This document shows, piece by piece, positions 1-9,070 of a stretch of 64,000 nucleotides of DNA. Numbering within the stretch: position 1 is the first letter of the stretch; each line of letters starts with the position of its first letter. The notes under the pieces are model-generated. The model ran no database searches. It saw only the letters and a list, made by a program, of their open reading frames with translations, and had not been told where the DNA came from. Both the position numbers and the translations under genes were made by a program. This stretch comes from Sphingomonas oligophenolica (GTDB lineage: Bacteria; Pseudomonadota; Alphaproteobacteria; Sphingomonadales; Sphingomonadaceae), in assembly GCF_006438955.1 (NCBI RefSeq), contig NZ_RCZK01000008.1, forward strand, positions 53,493 through 117,492. Reading direction: 5' to 3'.

Positions 1-1487
1 CTGGTCGCGATCTTCGACCACGGACTGTTCGCCGATGCCCGTGCCGCGTCGCGTTGCTCGCGGTCGGCTTCCTTCAGCGCGGTCGCCTGCTGGCGCGCGG
101 CTTCCTTCGCCGCGATCGCGTCCGCCTTTGCCTGCGCCGCGACCTGTTTTTCGGCATCGGTCGAGGCCTGCGCCGCCGCCGCCGCCGCGGTCGCCTGCGC
201 GGTCTTGGCGGTGAGGATTTCCTCCGCACTCTCGCGATCGACCGGGGAATCGTATTTTGCGCCGATCGCGTCAGTCTGGATCAGCACGCCGCGCTCGACC
301 GGAGTCACGGGGCCAACCCGACTCGACGGTGCCTTGATCAGCGTTTGCTCGACCGGGGTCGGCGATCCGTCGGGCTGAAGCAGCGAGACCAGCGCCTCGC
401 CGATCTTGAGTTCGGTGATCACGGTCGCGACATCGACGCCGGGGTTGGCGCGAAACGTGTCCGCCGCGGCTTTCACCGCCGCTTGGTCGCGCGGTGTGAA
501 GGCGTTCAATTTGTGCTGGATGCGGTTGTTGAGCTGGCCCGCGACCGTATCGGGGATGTCGATCGGGTTCTGGGTGATGAAATACACCCCCACCCCCTTC
601 GACCGGATCAGCCGGACGACCTGCTCGATCTTTTCCTCGACCGCCTTGGGCACATCGTCGAACAGCAGATGCGCCTCGTCGAAGAAGAAGCACAATTTGG
701 GCTTGTCGGGGTCGCCCACCTCGGGAAGCTGCTCGAACAATTCGCTCATCAGCCACAGCAGGAAGGTCGAATAGAGCTTGGGGCTCTGCATCAACTTGTC
801 GGCGGCGAGAATGTTGACGATCCCCCGCCCCTTGTCGTCGAGGGTCAGGAAATCGTCGATCTCTAGCGCGGGTTCGCCGAAGAAATGCTCGGCGCCCTGC
901 GTCCGCAGCTGGAGCAGCGAGCGCTGGATCGCGCCGATCGACTGTTTCGAGACATTGCCATAGGTCGTCGTCAATTCGTCCGCGCGATGGGCGCATTCGC
1001 CGAGCATCGCCTGGAGATCGTCGAGGTCGATCAGCAGCAGCCCTTCCTTGTCGGCAACGTGGAACGCGATCGTCAGCACGCCCTCCTGCACCTCGTTGAG
1101 GTCCATCAGCCGACTGAGCAGCAATGGCCCCATCTCGCTGATCGTGGTGCGGATCGGGTGGCCTTGTTCACCGAACAAGTCCCAGAACTGCACCGGAGTA
1201 TCGGCATAGGCCCAATCGTCCTGCCCGATCTCCTTCGCGCGCGCCGCGAAGATGTCGTGGGCTTTGCCCTGCGGCGATCCTGCCAGCGCAAGGCCCGACA
1301 GATCACCCTTCACGTCGGCGACGAAACACGGCACCCCGGCGCGCGAAAACCCCTCGATGATGCCCTGTACCGTCACCGTCTTGCCGGTGCCGGTCGCGCC
1401 CGCGATCAGCCCGTGGCGGTTGGCACGCTTGAGGTCGAGCGCTTGGGGCTTGCCCCCGCCAAAGCCGATATAGATGCCCTCGCCCAT
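1..1487 (-). CDS. HerA-like ATPase, DUF853 (YjgR) family, C-terminus beyond left edge
   Basis: About 495 codons are visible; the stop lies left of base 1. Walker A GATGTGKT is at residues 30-37 and a Walker B strand ending FFFDEAH lies near residue 269, followed by an ITQNP sensor-like stretch. This is the arrangement of HerA/FtsK-type P-loop ATPases of the DUF853 family. The visible end becomes rich in Ala, Gln, Lys and Glu and is probably helical or coiled coil. The ATG at 1487 has GAGG nine bases upstream. A terminator separates it from degQ upstream, so it probably has its own promoter in roughly 1488-1536. Known: the family is usually about 500 residues and its cellular role is not settled. 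Inference: a cytoplasmic ATP-driven translocase or helicase-like enzyme. Confidence 0.88.
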   Translation of the reverse strand, partial: MGEGIYIGFGGGKPQALDLKRANRHGLIAGATGTGKTVTVQGIIEGFSRAGVPCFVADVKGDLSGLALAGSPQGKAHDIFAARAKEIGQDDWAYADTPVQFWDLFGEQGHPIRTTISEMGPLLLSRLMDLNEVQEGVLTIAFHVADKEGLLLIDLDDLQAMLGECAHRADELTTTYGNVSKQSIGAIQRSLLQLRTQGAEHFFGEPALEIDDFLTLDDKGRGIVNILAADKLMQSPKLYSTFLLWLMSELFEQLPEVGDPDKPKLCFFFDEAHLLFDDVPKAVEEKIEQVVRLIRSKGVGVYFITQNPIDIPDTVAGQLNNRIQHKLNAFTPRDQAAVKAAADTFRANPGVDVATVITELKIGEALVSLLQPDGSPTPVEQTLIKAPSSRVGPVTPVERGVLIQTDAIGAKYDSPVDRESAEEILTAKTAQATAAAAAAQASTDAEKQVAAQAKADAIAAKEAARQQATALKEADREQRDAARASANSPWSKIAT

Positions 1488-1536
1488 GTTGCTTATCCTC
1501 GTTCCCGCCGCCGCGTTTCTACGCTCCCGACCGCGC

Positions 1537-1573
1537 AAAAGAAAAGGGCCGCCGCTCCGAGAAGCGGCGACCC
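1537..1573 (-). terminator. Rho-independent terminator of degQ
   Basis: Read on the minus strand, a GC-rich stem (CGCCGCT pairing with AGCGGCG, within 1546-1573) is followed by a T-rich run (TTTTCTTTT, complement of 1537-1545). It lies 25 bases beyond the degQ stop and upstream of the DUF853 gene, so it should separate the two transcripts. Confidence 0.8.
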
Positions 1574-1597
1574 CTGACCAACCGATCCGGTAGCGGA

Positions 1598-3145
1598 TCA
1601 GCCCTTGAGCTTGAAGGGCAGGAATCGCGCCGGGCCGCTTCCGCGCTTGACCTGGAGCAGCACCTGAGGTCGACCTGCGGCCTTTGCCGACTGGACCAGC
1701 CGATCGACGTCCGCTGCGGTCTTCACCGGCGTCGCATTGACCGAGATGATCACGTCGCCGCGCTTCAACTTGCCATAAGCGTCGCTCGCGTTGTCGACCG
1801 AGGCGATCACAACGCCTTGGGTCGACGCGTCAACCCCGATCGCGCGCGCGATGCCGGGGGTGAGCGGTTGCACCGCCATGCCGAGCATGCCGCCCGCGGC
1901 GGGTGCTGCGGTCGAGGACGTATCATCATCGCCGTTATCGGTGCCGCCAAACCCCTGGGTATCGCCACCGACGATCTCGGCGAGCTTGTCCGCGCTCGGA
2001 CGGGTCGCGACGGTGACGTTCGCGATTGCGGGCTTGCCGTTGCGCAGGATGTCGAGTCGCGCGGTAGAGCCCGGAGCCACGTTCGAGACGAGATAGGACA
2101 ATGTCTGTTCGGGAGTCACCGCCTGACCATTCACCTTCGTGACAACATCGCCCGCGCGGACCCCGCCCTTCGCAGCCGGTCCGCCCGCGGTGGTATCCGC
2201 GATCAGCTCGCCCTGATTCTTGGGAATCCCCAGTGCCGCGGCGGTATCGTCGTCGATCGTCCCCGGCTGGATCTGGACGCCGATATAGCCGCGCTCGATC
2301 GTCCCGCCCTTCATGAAGGTCTGGATGATAGGCTTGGCGGTCGCCGCGGGAATCGCGAAGCCGATCCCGATGTTGCCGCCCGACTGGCTGAATATCTGCG
2401 AATTGATGCCGATGACGTTGCCGTTCATGTCGAACATCGGGCCGCCCGAATTGCCCTGGTTGATCGAGGCATCGGTCTGGATGAAGCGGTCATATGCGCC
2501 GCCCTGACCGGTGACGCGGTTGATCGACGAGATGATGCCCGCGGTCACGGTGCCGCCCAGCCCGAATGGTTCGCCGATCGCGACCACCCAATCCCCCACG
2601 CGCGCGCGCGATGAATCACCGAATTTCACATAAGGCAGGTTGGTGGCATCAATCTTGAGCAGCGCCAGATCCGAATCCTGGTCTTTGCCGATGACCTTGG
2701 CGATATATTCCTTGTGATTGCTCAGCGTCACCGCGATCGAATCGACCGTTGCGCCCTGCGCGCCCGGCGAGATCACATGGTTGTTGGTCACGACATAGCC
2801 GTCGGGCGAGATCAGGAAGCCCGATCCCAGCGACTGGCCCTCGCGCTTCACCGGCGCGCCGCCCTGCGCCGCGCCACCGCCGAATAGATCGCCGAACGGC
2901 GTGCCCGCGAACGGATTAGCCTGCTGCTTCTGGACGATGGTCTGCTTGGTCGAGATGTTGACGACCGCGGGCTGGAGCTTGGCGACCATGTCGGCGAAGC
3001 TCAGCGGCGCGCCGGATTTGGGGATCACGGCCTCGATCGCGCCGGGTTCGTTCTGCGCGGATTGGGCATGGCCCGGCTGGAGCGCGATGGTGGCGGTGGC
3101 GCCGCCGAGCAGCAGCGCACCGGTAATGGCATAGGCGTAGCGCAC
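1598..3145 (-). CDS. degQ: Do-family periplasmic serine protease (DegP/DegQ type)
   Basis: A 515-residue HtrA-type protease for periplasmic protein quality control. Residues 1-29 form a signal peptide ending in GHAQS. The catalytic triad is visible as H123 (TNNHV), D159 (DSDLALLK) and S233 (GNSGGP). Two PDZ domains follow, at about 265-360 and 425-510, and the length fits two-PDZ members. The start is GTG at 3145 with AGGAAG about eight bases upstream. It lies 94 bases beyond hflC on the same strand, so hflK-hflC-degQ is a likely operon joining inner-membrane and periplasmic proteolysis; this linkage is common in Alphaproteobacteria. A Gly/Ala/Gln-rich segment (about 75-98) precedes the protease domain, as in other Do proteases. 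Confidence 0.96.
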   Translation of the reverse strand: MRYAYAITGALLLGGATATIALQPGHAQSAQNEPGAIEAVIPKSGAPLSFADMVAKLQPAVVNISTKQTIVQKQQANPFAGTPFGDLFGGGAAQGGAPVKREGQSLGSGFLISPDGYVVTNNHVISPGAQGATVDSIAVTLSNHKEYIAKVIGKDQDSDLALLKIDATNLPYVKFGDSSRARVGDWVVAIGEPFGLGGTVTAGIISSINRVTGQGGAYDRFIQTDASINQGNSGGPMFDMNGNVIGINSQIFSQSGGNIGIGFAIPAATAKPIIQTFMKGGTIERGYIGVQIQPGTIDDDTAAALGIPKNQGELIADTTAGGPAAKGGVRAGDVVTKVNGQAVTPEQTLSYLVSNVAPGSTARLDILRNGKPAIANVTVATRPSADKLAEIVGGDTQGFGGTDNGDDDTSSTAAPAAGGMLGMAVQPLTPGIARAIGVDASTQGVVIASVDNASDAYGKLKRGDVIISVNATPVKTAADVDRLVQSAKAAGRPQVLLQVKRGSGPARFLPFKLKG

Positions 3146-3239
3146 TATTTATTCTTCCTCTCAGATAGGTCGTTCGCGGTTGCGGACGCAATGCCCGACA
3201 CCGGCTGAACGCCGCTTGAATATGAACGGCCCGGCCGCA

Positions 3240-4118
3240 TCACCGACCACCACCCTCGAACTGCTTCATATAGCTGTTGTTGGGCGACAGGATGATCGAG
3301 GTCGATCCGGTCGGCGTGTCGCCGCCATCAGCGCCGAAGGTGTGCCGGTACGACTGCATCGCGCGATAGAAATCGTAGAAGCTGGCATCCTTCGAAAAGC
3401 TTTCGGCATAGATGCGCGCGGCATTGGCATCGGCATCGGCACGGACGATCTGCGCGTCCTTGCGGCCCTGTGCTCGAATCGTCACGGCCTGTTGTTGACG
3501 TGCAGTTTGCATCCGCTTCAAGGCGCTGTCGAGCGGGCTGCCGTCGGGCAGGTCAGCGTGCTTGATCCGGACATCGACGATCTGGACGCCATATTGCGTC
3601 GCGAGCCGCTGGAGCCGCCGCTGGATATTGTCCATCACCCGGTCACGTTCTGGGGTGAGCAGCGTCGCGAACGGCTGGTTGCCGAGTTCGGCGCGGATCG
3701 AACTGCCGAGCAGCGGCTGGAGCGCATCGCGCACCCGCTCTTCGGTCGATCCGACGCTGCCGGTCGCGTTCACCGCCTTTAGCGGATCGGTGATCCGGAA
3801 CCGCGCATAGGCATCGACCTCGAGCCGCAGCTGGTCGGACGAGAGCACCTGCTGGTTGTCGTAGTCGACATCGAGCACGCGCTTGTTGATCCACACCAGC
3901 CGATCGACGAACGGCACCTTCGCGATCATCCCCGCGCCGGTCCGCCCGAACACTTCCTTCGGCTTATACGCGTTGACCGTCCGCACCACCTTTTCGAAGC
4001 GCAGCACGACGACCTGTTCGGTTTCGGGCACGATCGTGAAGGTCGAGGCCATCAACACGAACGCGAACAGCACCGCTAGTCCGATCGCAACCGGATTGCG
4101 CCATAACGTCGCGCTCAC
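3240..4118 (-). CDS. hflC: HflC, SPFH/band-7 modulator of FtsH protease
   Basis: A 292-residue inner-membrane protein with one N-terminal membrane anchor (about 11-30) and a periplasm-facing SPFH/band-7 domain, then a helical Ala/Gln/Arg-rich region. In E. coli, HflC and HflK form a large cage around the FtsH protease and modulate membrane-protein turnover. The start is GTG at 4118, whose last bases overlap the hflK stop (GTGA), which implies translational coupling. The next upstream ORF being HflK supports the assignment. Confidence 0.95.
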   Translation of the reverse strand: MSATLWRNPVAIGLAVLFAFVLMASTFTIVPETEQVVVLRFEKVVRTVNAYKPKEVFGRTGAGMIAKVPFVDRLVWINKRVLDVDYDNQQVLSSDQLRLEVDAYARFRITDPLKAVNATGSVGSTEERVRDALQPLLGSSIRAELGNQPFATLLTPERDRVMDNIQRRLQRLATQYGVQIVDVRIKHADLPDGSPLDSALKRMQTARQQQAVTIRAQGRKDAQIVRADADANAARIYAESFSKDASFYDFYRAMQSYRHTFGADGGDTPTGSTSIILSPNNSYMKQFEGGGR

Positions 4119-5218
4119 TGGCCACCCCCTGCCGCTGGCGCGTCGGTGGTCGCGGGTGACACGGTTTCGGGTACCCGCCGCGCGCGATCGAGCGGCAGAT
4201 AGGGCACGACGCCCGGGGTCTCGACGACCGTCTTATCGGATTTCGCCAGCACCGCCTCCATCGTCTCGTAATACATCCGGCGGCGCGTCACCTCGGGGGC
4301 GAGCTTATATTGTTCGAACACCTTGTCGAACTGCGCGGCCTCGCCCTGCGCGGCTGCAAGCACCTGCTGCGCATAGGATTGCGCCTGGTTGCGATACGCC
4401 TGCGAATCCTGCTGCGCCGCAGTCACATCCTTGAACGCATCGTTGACGCGCTCGGGGGGATCGGCCTGTTTGATCGCGACGCCCTGGACGACGATGCCCG
4501 AATTATAATCGCGCAGGATCGTCTCCATCCGCTCCTGGACTTGGTTCTCGATGAACGTGCGGCCAGGCCCCAGGGCTTGGTCCAGCGACACATTGGCGAC
4601 CACCTCGCGCATCGCCGCTTCGGCGGTGGCACGCACGGTCTCGCGCGGCTTGTCGATCTGGAAGACGTAATCTTCGGGGCTCGCGATCTTCCACCGCACC
4701 GAATAGGCTAGGTTGATGATATTCTGGTCGCCGGTCAGCATCAGATTCTCGCCGCCACCGTCGGGGAAATCCTCGGTGCGGATGTTCTGGACGTCGACCT
4801 TGGTCACGGTCGCGAACGGCGCGGGCAGCGTGAACTGGACGCCCGGCTGCAGCGTGCCGGTGTAGCGCCCGAAATTGGTGACGACGCCGCGCTGCTGCGG
4901 CGCGATCGGATGGATCGAGGTGAACGCGATCCACACTAGCAGGATAATCCCCGCGCCGATGATCCATAGCCGCCGCGCGTTCGGCCCGGTCGGCAAGCCG
5001 CTGAAGCCACCGCCACCACCACCGCCACCACCGCCCCGCGCCTTGCGCAGGAAATCGTCGAGCGCGCTCGGTGCGCCGGTCGGCTTGCGGCCTCCCGACG
5101 GCGTCGCCCAGGGGTTGCGCGGCTCGCCCGACGAATCGTCGCCCCCGCCCCAGGGGCCCTTGGGTCGTTCGATGGCAAGGAAGGGAGGGCGTCGGAGCCA
5201 GGCCGGCAAGATCGTCAT
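4115..5218 (-). CDS. hflK: HflK, SPFH/band-7 modulator of FtsH protease
   Basis: A 367-residue partner of HflC. The N-terminus is cytoplasmic and low-complexity, with a PSGGRKP stretch and a run of ten glycines. A single membrane span (about 81-101) follows, then the band-7 domain (ending near 300), helices and an Ala/Gly-rich tail. The chosen ATG at 5218 has AAAGGA just upstream. The reading frame stays open far upstream (to 6196) through the antisense of mrp; that extension has no family resemblance and was rejected. The gene is divergent from mrp, with a 69-base intergenic region that must carry both promoters. Confidence 0.94.
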   Translation of the reverse strand: MTILPAWLRRPPFLAIERPKGPWGGGDDSSGEPRNPWATPSGGRKPTGAPSALDDFLRKARGGGGGGGGGGFSGLPTGPNARRLWIIGAGIILLVWIAFTSIHPIAPQQRGVVTNFGRYTGTLQPGVQFTLPAPFATVTKVDVQNIRTEDFPDGGGENLMLTGDQNIINLAYSVRWKIASPEDYVFQIDKPRETVRATAEAAMREVVANVSLDQALGPGRTFIENQVQERMETILRDYNSGIVVQGVAIKQADPPERVNDAFKDVTAAQQDSQAYRNQAQSYAQQVLAAAQGEAAQFDKVFEQYKLAPEVTRRRMYYETMEAVLAKSDKTVVETPGVVPYLPLDRARRVPETVSPATTDAPAAGGGQ

Positions 5219-5287
5219 ACGTCCTTTATAGGAGCGCGTCCGCGGAAAAACAGTGGCAAGCGCCCGCGCTAGCCCTATCTCGCCCCG

Positions 5288-6238
5288 ATGAACGACAAAG
5301 TGAAGGACGCCGTCGCTGCCGTCGCGGGGAATCGCGCCACCGTCAGGATGGAGGGCGCACGTGCCGGGATCGTGCTCGACGCGACCGGCTTGACCCCCAC
5401 CGCGCGCGATGCGCTGGAGGCCGCGGTGCGCGACGCGGCGGCGCTGCCCGGCGTCGACGAGGTGCGCGTCGTGGTGACCGCCGAGCGGGTCGCGCGCCAG
5501 CTGGTCGCGGTCGCCAGCGGCAAGGGCGGGGTCGGCAAATCGACGCTCGCCGCCAACCTCGCGATCGCGCTGGCCAAGGCGGGTCGCCGCGTCGGGCTGG
5601 TCGACGCCGACATCTATGGCCCGTCGCAACCGCGACTGATGCAGGTCGAAGGCACCCGCCCGACCGCCAACGACAAGGTGCTCGACCCGGTCCCCACCCC
5701 CTATGGCGTGCCGCTGCTGTCGATGGGGCAGCTTGTCGATCCGGGCCGCGCGCTCGCGTGGCGAGGGCCGATGGCGGCGGGCGCGCTTGGCCAGCTTGTC
5801 GAGGCGGATTGGGGCGCGACCGATACGCTGGTGCTCGATCTGCCGCCGGGCACCGGCGACGTCCAGCTGACGATGGTCCAGAAATACAAAGCCGCCGGCG
5901 CGGTGATCGTGTCGACCCCGCAGGATCTCGCGCTGATCGACGCGACCCGCGCGATCGACCTGTTCGACAAGGCGGGCGTGCCGATCATCGGTCTGGTCGA
6001 GAACATGGCGGGCTATGTCTGTCCGCATTGCGGCGAATCGTCCGACCCGTTCGGCAACGGCGGCGCGGAGGCCGCAGCGGCGCGCCTCAACATTCCGTTC
6101 CTCGGGCGCATCCCACTGACGATCGCGATCCGCACCGCCTCGGACGCGGGCGAGCCCCCCGCGGCGGGGAACGGCGCCGATGCGGCGGCGTTTCATGCCA
6201 TAGCCGCGCGGGTCGACGCGTGGCTCAAGGAACGCTGA
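5288..6238 (+). CDS. mrp: Mrp/NBP35-type iron-sulfur cluster carrier ATPase (ApbC)
   Basis: A 316-residue cytoplasmic P-loop protein that binds and delivers Fe-S clusters. Residues 1-68 form a short MIP18-like (DUF59) N-terminal domain. The deviant Walker A GKGGVGKST is at 78-86, a DLPPGTGD motif is near 182-189, and a CPHC pair near residue 245 is the cluster-binding site at the dimer interface. No strong ribosome-binding site is seen before the ATG. It is divergent from hflK. The length is slightly below the 350-370 of many homologues because the N-terminal domain is short. Confidence 0.95.
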   Translation: MNDKVKDAVAAVAGNRATVRMEGARAGIVLDATGLTPTARDALEAAVRDAAALPGVDEVRVVVTAERVARQLVAVASGKGGVGKSTLAANLAIALAKAGRRVGLVDADIYGPSQPRLMQVEGTRPTANDKVLDPVPTPYGVPLLSMGQLVDPGRALAWRGPMAAGALGQLVEADWGATDTLVLDLPPGTGDVQLTMVQKYKAAGAVIVSTPQDLALIDATRAIDLFDKAGVPIIGLVENMAGYVCPHCGESSDPFGNGGAEAAAARLNIPFLGRIPLTIAIRTASDAGEPPAAGNGADAAAFHAIAARVDAWLKER

Positions 6239-6247
6239 CGCGTCGTC

Positions 6248-6313
6248 TGTTCGCCCTGAGCCTGTCGAACGGCATCAGGCGCAACGGTGCGCCGACAAGT
6301 TCAGCACGAACGG
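6248..6313. repeat. Dispersed sphingomonad inverted repeat (copy 1)
   Basis: The left half reads TTCGCCCTGAGCCTGTCGAA and the right half reads as the inverse, GACAAGTTCAGCACGAACGG, so the transcript can fold into a long hairpin. Related copies lie at 18711-18780, 29806-29872 and 51865-51970. It occupies nearly all of the gap between mrp and the CoA-binding gene and ends a few bases before that gene's ribosome-binding site. Confidence 0.75.
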
Positions 6314-6323
6314 AGGAAGACCG

Positions 6324-6764
6324 ATGCCGCTGACCACCGACGCCGAGATCAAGGACCTGCTCGAGAGCGCGCGGACGATCGCGATGGTCGGCGCGTCGGA
6401 TCGCGCCGATCGCCCGAGCTACGGCGTCATGGCGAAGCTCCAGGCGCATGGCTATCGCGTCATTCCGGTCAATCCGCAGATCACCGGTGAACATGTCCAT
6501 GGCGAATTCGTGTTCCGCGAGCTCGCCCAGCTCGGCGATCCGATCGACATCGTCGACATCTTCCGCCGACCGGAGGCAGCGGGCGAGGCGGTCGACCAGG
6601 CGATCACGATCGGCGCGAAGGCGGTGTGGATGCAGCTCGGCGTGGTGAACGCGCAAGCCGCCGCGCGCGCCGAGGCCGCAGGGCTGAAGGTCGTGATGGA
6701 TCGTTGCCCCGCGATCGACATCCCGCGGCTCGGCGTCGCCCGGATCGTGGCCGCAACCGGCTGA
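6324..6764 (+). CDS. CoA-binding domain protein (YccU type)
   Basis: A 146-residue single-domain protein. The Rossmann-like start TIAMVGASD followed by RPSYGVM matches the CoA_binding family related to the N-terminal domain of succinyl-CoA ligases and protein acetyltransferases. VWMQLGVVN and MDRCPAIDI near the end are typical of YccU-like members. No catalytic domain is attached, so it is probably a small CoA- or nucleotide-binding protein of unknown role. GGAGGAAG precedes the ATG at 6324. It may be co-transcribed with mrp, although a repeat separates them. Confidence 0.85.
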   Translation: MPLTTDAEIKDLLESARTIAMVGASDRADRPSYGVMAKLQAHGYRVIPVNPQITGEHVHGEFVFRELAQLGDPIDIVDIFRRPEAAGEAVDQAITIGAKAVWMQLGVVNAQAAARAEAAGLKVVMDRCPAIDIPRLGVARIVAATG

Positions 6765-6829
6765 TTTCACGCCTTTACGACGCGCCGCGATGCGCGCATG
6801 ATCGGGCGATTCGGGATGGGAGTCGGCCG

Positions 6830-7195
6830 ATGCTGCCGGTGCTGTTGATGATGATCGCGGTCCAGGACGCCGATGCCTTGATGGCGAACGCACGCTCCAT
6901 GACCACCGCCGAACAGCGGTGCACCCTCTCGTCCGATTCGACCGACATTACGGTATGCGGGCTGCGCCAGGCGGATCGCTACCGGGTACCCATCGTCGTC
7001 CACGACCCAGGTGATCGTCGCCATGAAGCCGTTTGGGCGGAACGTACGCGCCTGCTCCACCGCACCAACCGCATCGAGGACATGAGCGCCTTCCTCGTCG
7101 AGACCGGGATGGCGGGGGTGTCGGCCGCAGTCACGATCGGCGGCCCGCAGGCGGGACAAACGTCGGTGGATGGCATGCGGAAGCTAGCGCCGTGA
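6830..7195 (+). CDS. Small protein with VCGLR motif, hydrophobic N-terminus
   Basis: A 121-residue protein that I recognise only as part of a sphingomonad type. A short hydrophobic N-terminus (LPVLLMMIAV) could be a signal or anchor. DITVCGLRQADRYRVP is a cysteine-containing motif shared in form with the next gene. GGGAG lies upstream of the ATG at 6830. Its stop overlaps the GTG start of the next gene (GTGA), so the two are translationally coupled. Longer in-frame extensions upstream read through the previous gene and were not used. Function unknown. Confidence 0.6.
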   Translation: MLPVLLMMIAVQDADALMANARSMTTAEQRCTLSSDSTDITVCGLRQADRYRVPIVVHDPGDRRHEAVWAERTRLLHRTNRIEDMSAFLVETGMAGVSAAVTIGGPQAGQTSVDGMRKLAP

Positions 7196-7692
7196 TCGCG
7201 CTGGGGCTGATCGCGCTGCTTCAGGCTGCGCCGACCGCCGTACCCCCGGGGTCCGAAAAATTCTCAATCCTGTTTCCCGAGTGTGCACCAGCGGCACCCG
7301 AATCCGATATTGTCGTCTGCGGCGTCAGGGAGGGCAGTGCGCGCCTGCCGCTGTCCAACGATCGCGGGCCGCCGGATCGCGGCTTGCCGAGCAATCCCCA
7401 TCGAACCGGCGTCGGCGCGCTCGCCGCCACGGGCGCGCCATGCGCGACGCTGCAGGGCGGATGCGAGGTCGGCGTCAACGTGCTCGGCCCCCCGGTGGTG
7501 CTCGTGCGGTTGCTCACCAAGCTGATCAACCCCAACAACGATTGCTGCGCGCCCGGTGAAGCGACCGATCCGATGGCGCTCGCCCGCGATGGCGTGCGCG
7601 GCATCAAGGCGATGTTCGCCAAAAAACCCGACAAGTCCGGCCGCATCGATATCCCGCTCGACGACCCGCCGCCGCCACCGCTCCAGCCCTGA
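7192..7692 (+). CDS. Small secreted protein with VCGVR motif, coupled to preceding gene
   Basis: A 166-residue protein starting at a GTG that overlaps the previous stop. An N-terminal hydrophobic segment (IALGLIALLQAA) suggests export. It then carries SDIVVCGVREGSARLP, the same D-I/V-x-VCGxR...RxP pattern as its neighbour, several more cysteines (including NNDCC) and a proline-rich tail. Sphingomonad genomes hold many small proteins with this motif, with no established function. The coupling and shared motif suggest partners or diverged paralogues. It ends 12 bases from the convergent homoserine dehydrogenase gene. Confidence 0.62.
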   Translation: MIALGLIALLQAAPTAVPPGSEKFSILFPECAPAAPESDIVVCGVREGSARLPLSNDRGPPDRGLPSNPHRTGVGALAATGAPCATLQGGCEVGVNVLGPPVVLVRLLTKLINPNNDCCAPGEATDPMALARDGVRGIKAMFAKKPDKSGRIDIPLDDPPPPPLQP

Positions 7693-7704
7693 GCCGCGCG
7701 ACGC

Positions 7705-9021
7705 TTACTCCAGGATGTGCATCCACAGCGGCGCGCCCGCGAGACTCGACGACCCGCGCAGTTTCTCCAGCGCCTGCGCAACGCATCGTTCGGGGCCGTC
7801 GTGCGTCACGATCGCGACGAGCACGGCGCCGGCGTCGTCGCCATGCCCCCCACGCTGGATCAGCGATTCGATCGACACCCCCGCATCGCGCATCGCCGCG
7901 GCAATCTCGGCCAGCACGCCAACGCGGTCCTCGACCGTGAAGCGCAGATACGCGCGCCCCCGCCGCTCGCCGCTATCGGCTTTGCTGGCGACATCGAGCG
8001 AATCGGCGGGCATCGCGAACGCGGGGCCGAATTCGCCGCGCGCGATATCGATCAGGTCGGCGACCACCGCGCTGGCGGTCGGCCCGTCACCCGCGCCCGC
8101 GCCCTGGAAGAATAGCCGCCCGACGAAATTGCCCTCGGCGACGACCGCGTTGAGCGATCCGGTGACGTGCGCGAGCGGATGGTCGATCGGCACCAGATGC
8201 GGGTGGACGCGCTGAAACAACCCGTGCGCGCCCGCTTCGGCAACCCCGACCAGCCGCACCTTGTAACCCAGCGCCGCCGCCTCGGCGATGTCGGCGGCGA
8301 TCACCTGGCGGATACCGTGCGCGTCGACGTCGTCGAACGCGGGCGTCGTTCCGAACGCGAGGCTCGCGAGCAGCGACAGCTTGTGCGCGGCATCGATGCC
8401 GTCGATGTCGAAGGTCGGATCTGCCTCGGCATAGCCCAGCGCCTGCGCTTCGGCGAGGACGTCGGCGAAATCGCGCGCCCTCCCTTTTTCATCGGGCATT
8501 TCCATCTTGCTCAGGATGAAATTGCAGGTGCCGTTGAGGATGCCATAGACGCGCGCGATCTCGTTCGCCGCCGCGCCCTCGCGCAGCCCCTTCACGACCG
8601 GGATGCCGCCTGCGACCGCGGCCTCGAACTTCAGCGGCACCCCCGCGGCTTCGGCCGCGCGCGCGAGTTCCAATCCGTGGTGCGCCAGCATCGCCTTGTT
8701 CGCGGTGACGAAGCCCTTGCCCGCGCCCAGCGTCGCGCGCGCCAGCGTCAGCGCGGGGCCGTCGGACCCGCCGATCAGCTCGACCACCACGTCGGCGCCC
8801 TGGTGGTTCGCCAACGCGGACGTGTCGTCCACCCAGGCAAAGCGCGTGGCGTCAAAGCCGCGATCCTTGGTCCGATCGCGCGCGGAGACCGCGACGACCT
8901 CGATTTCGCGCCCCGCGCGCCGGGTGATCAGGTCGCGGTTCGCGTCGAGCAGGCGGATCACCCCGCCCCCGACGGTCCCCAGGCCGGCAAGCGCCACGCG
9001 CAACGGTTCGGTGCTAGTCAT
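7705..9021 (-). CDS. hom: Homoserine dehydrogenase
   Basis: 438 residues; NAD(P)-dependent reduction of aspartate semialdehyde to homoserine, the branch to Met, Thr and Ile. GLGTVG at 13-18 is the dinucleotide-binding loop. AAVAGGIPVVKGLREG and EADPTFDIDGIDAAHKL are the conserved catalytic/substrate regions. The C-terminal part (about 355-438) is an ACT regulatory domain beginning LRFTVEDRVGVLAEI. It is a monofunctional enzyme, not fused to aspartokinase. Convergent with the small secreted pair; the DUF2189 gene lies upstream on the same strand, 49 bases away. Confidence 0.96.
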   Translation of the reverse strand: MTSTEPLRVALAGLGTVGGGVIRLLDANRDLITRRAGREIEVVAVSARDRTKDRGFDATRFAWVDDTSALANHQGADVVVELIGGSDGPALTLARATLGAGKGFVTANKAMLAHHGLELARAAEAAGVPLKFEAAVAGGIPVVKGLREGAAANEIARVYGILNGTCNFILSKMEMPDEKGRARDFADVLAEAQALGYAEADPTFDIDGIDAAHKLSLLASLAFGTTPAFDDVDAHGIRQVIAADIAEAAALGYKVRLVGVAEAGAHGLFQRVHPHLVPIDHPLAHVTGSLNAVVAEGNFVGRLFFQGAGAGDGPTASAVVADLIDIARGEFGPAFAMPADSLDVASKADSGERRGRAYLRFTVEDRVGVLAEIAAAMRDAGVSIESLIQRGGHGDDAGAVLVAIVTHDGPERCVAQALEKLRGSSSLAGAPLWMHILE

Positions 9022-9070
9022 CGCCGCCGCCTAGCGGACGCGGACCCGGGCTGTCGAGCGAGCGGTGCCC

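Noticed and set aside
4115..6196. 693-codon frame that includes HflK
   Set aside because: The first 326 codons are antisense to mrp and lack HflK features; the hflK start at 5218 fits the family.
5071..6333. 420-codon plus-strand frame over mrp
   Set aside because: Arg-rich shadow frame of the mrp gene, no family features.
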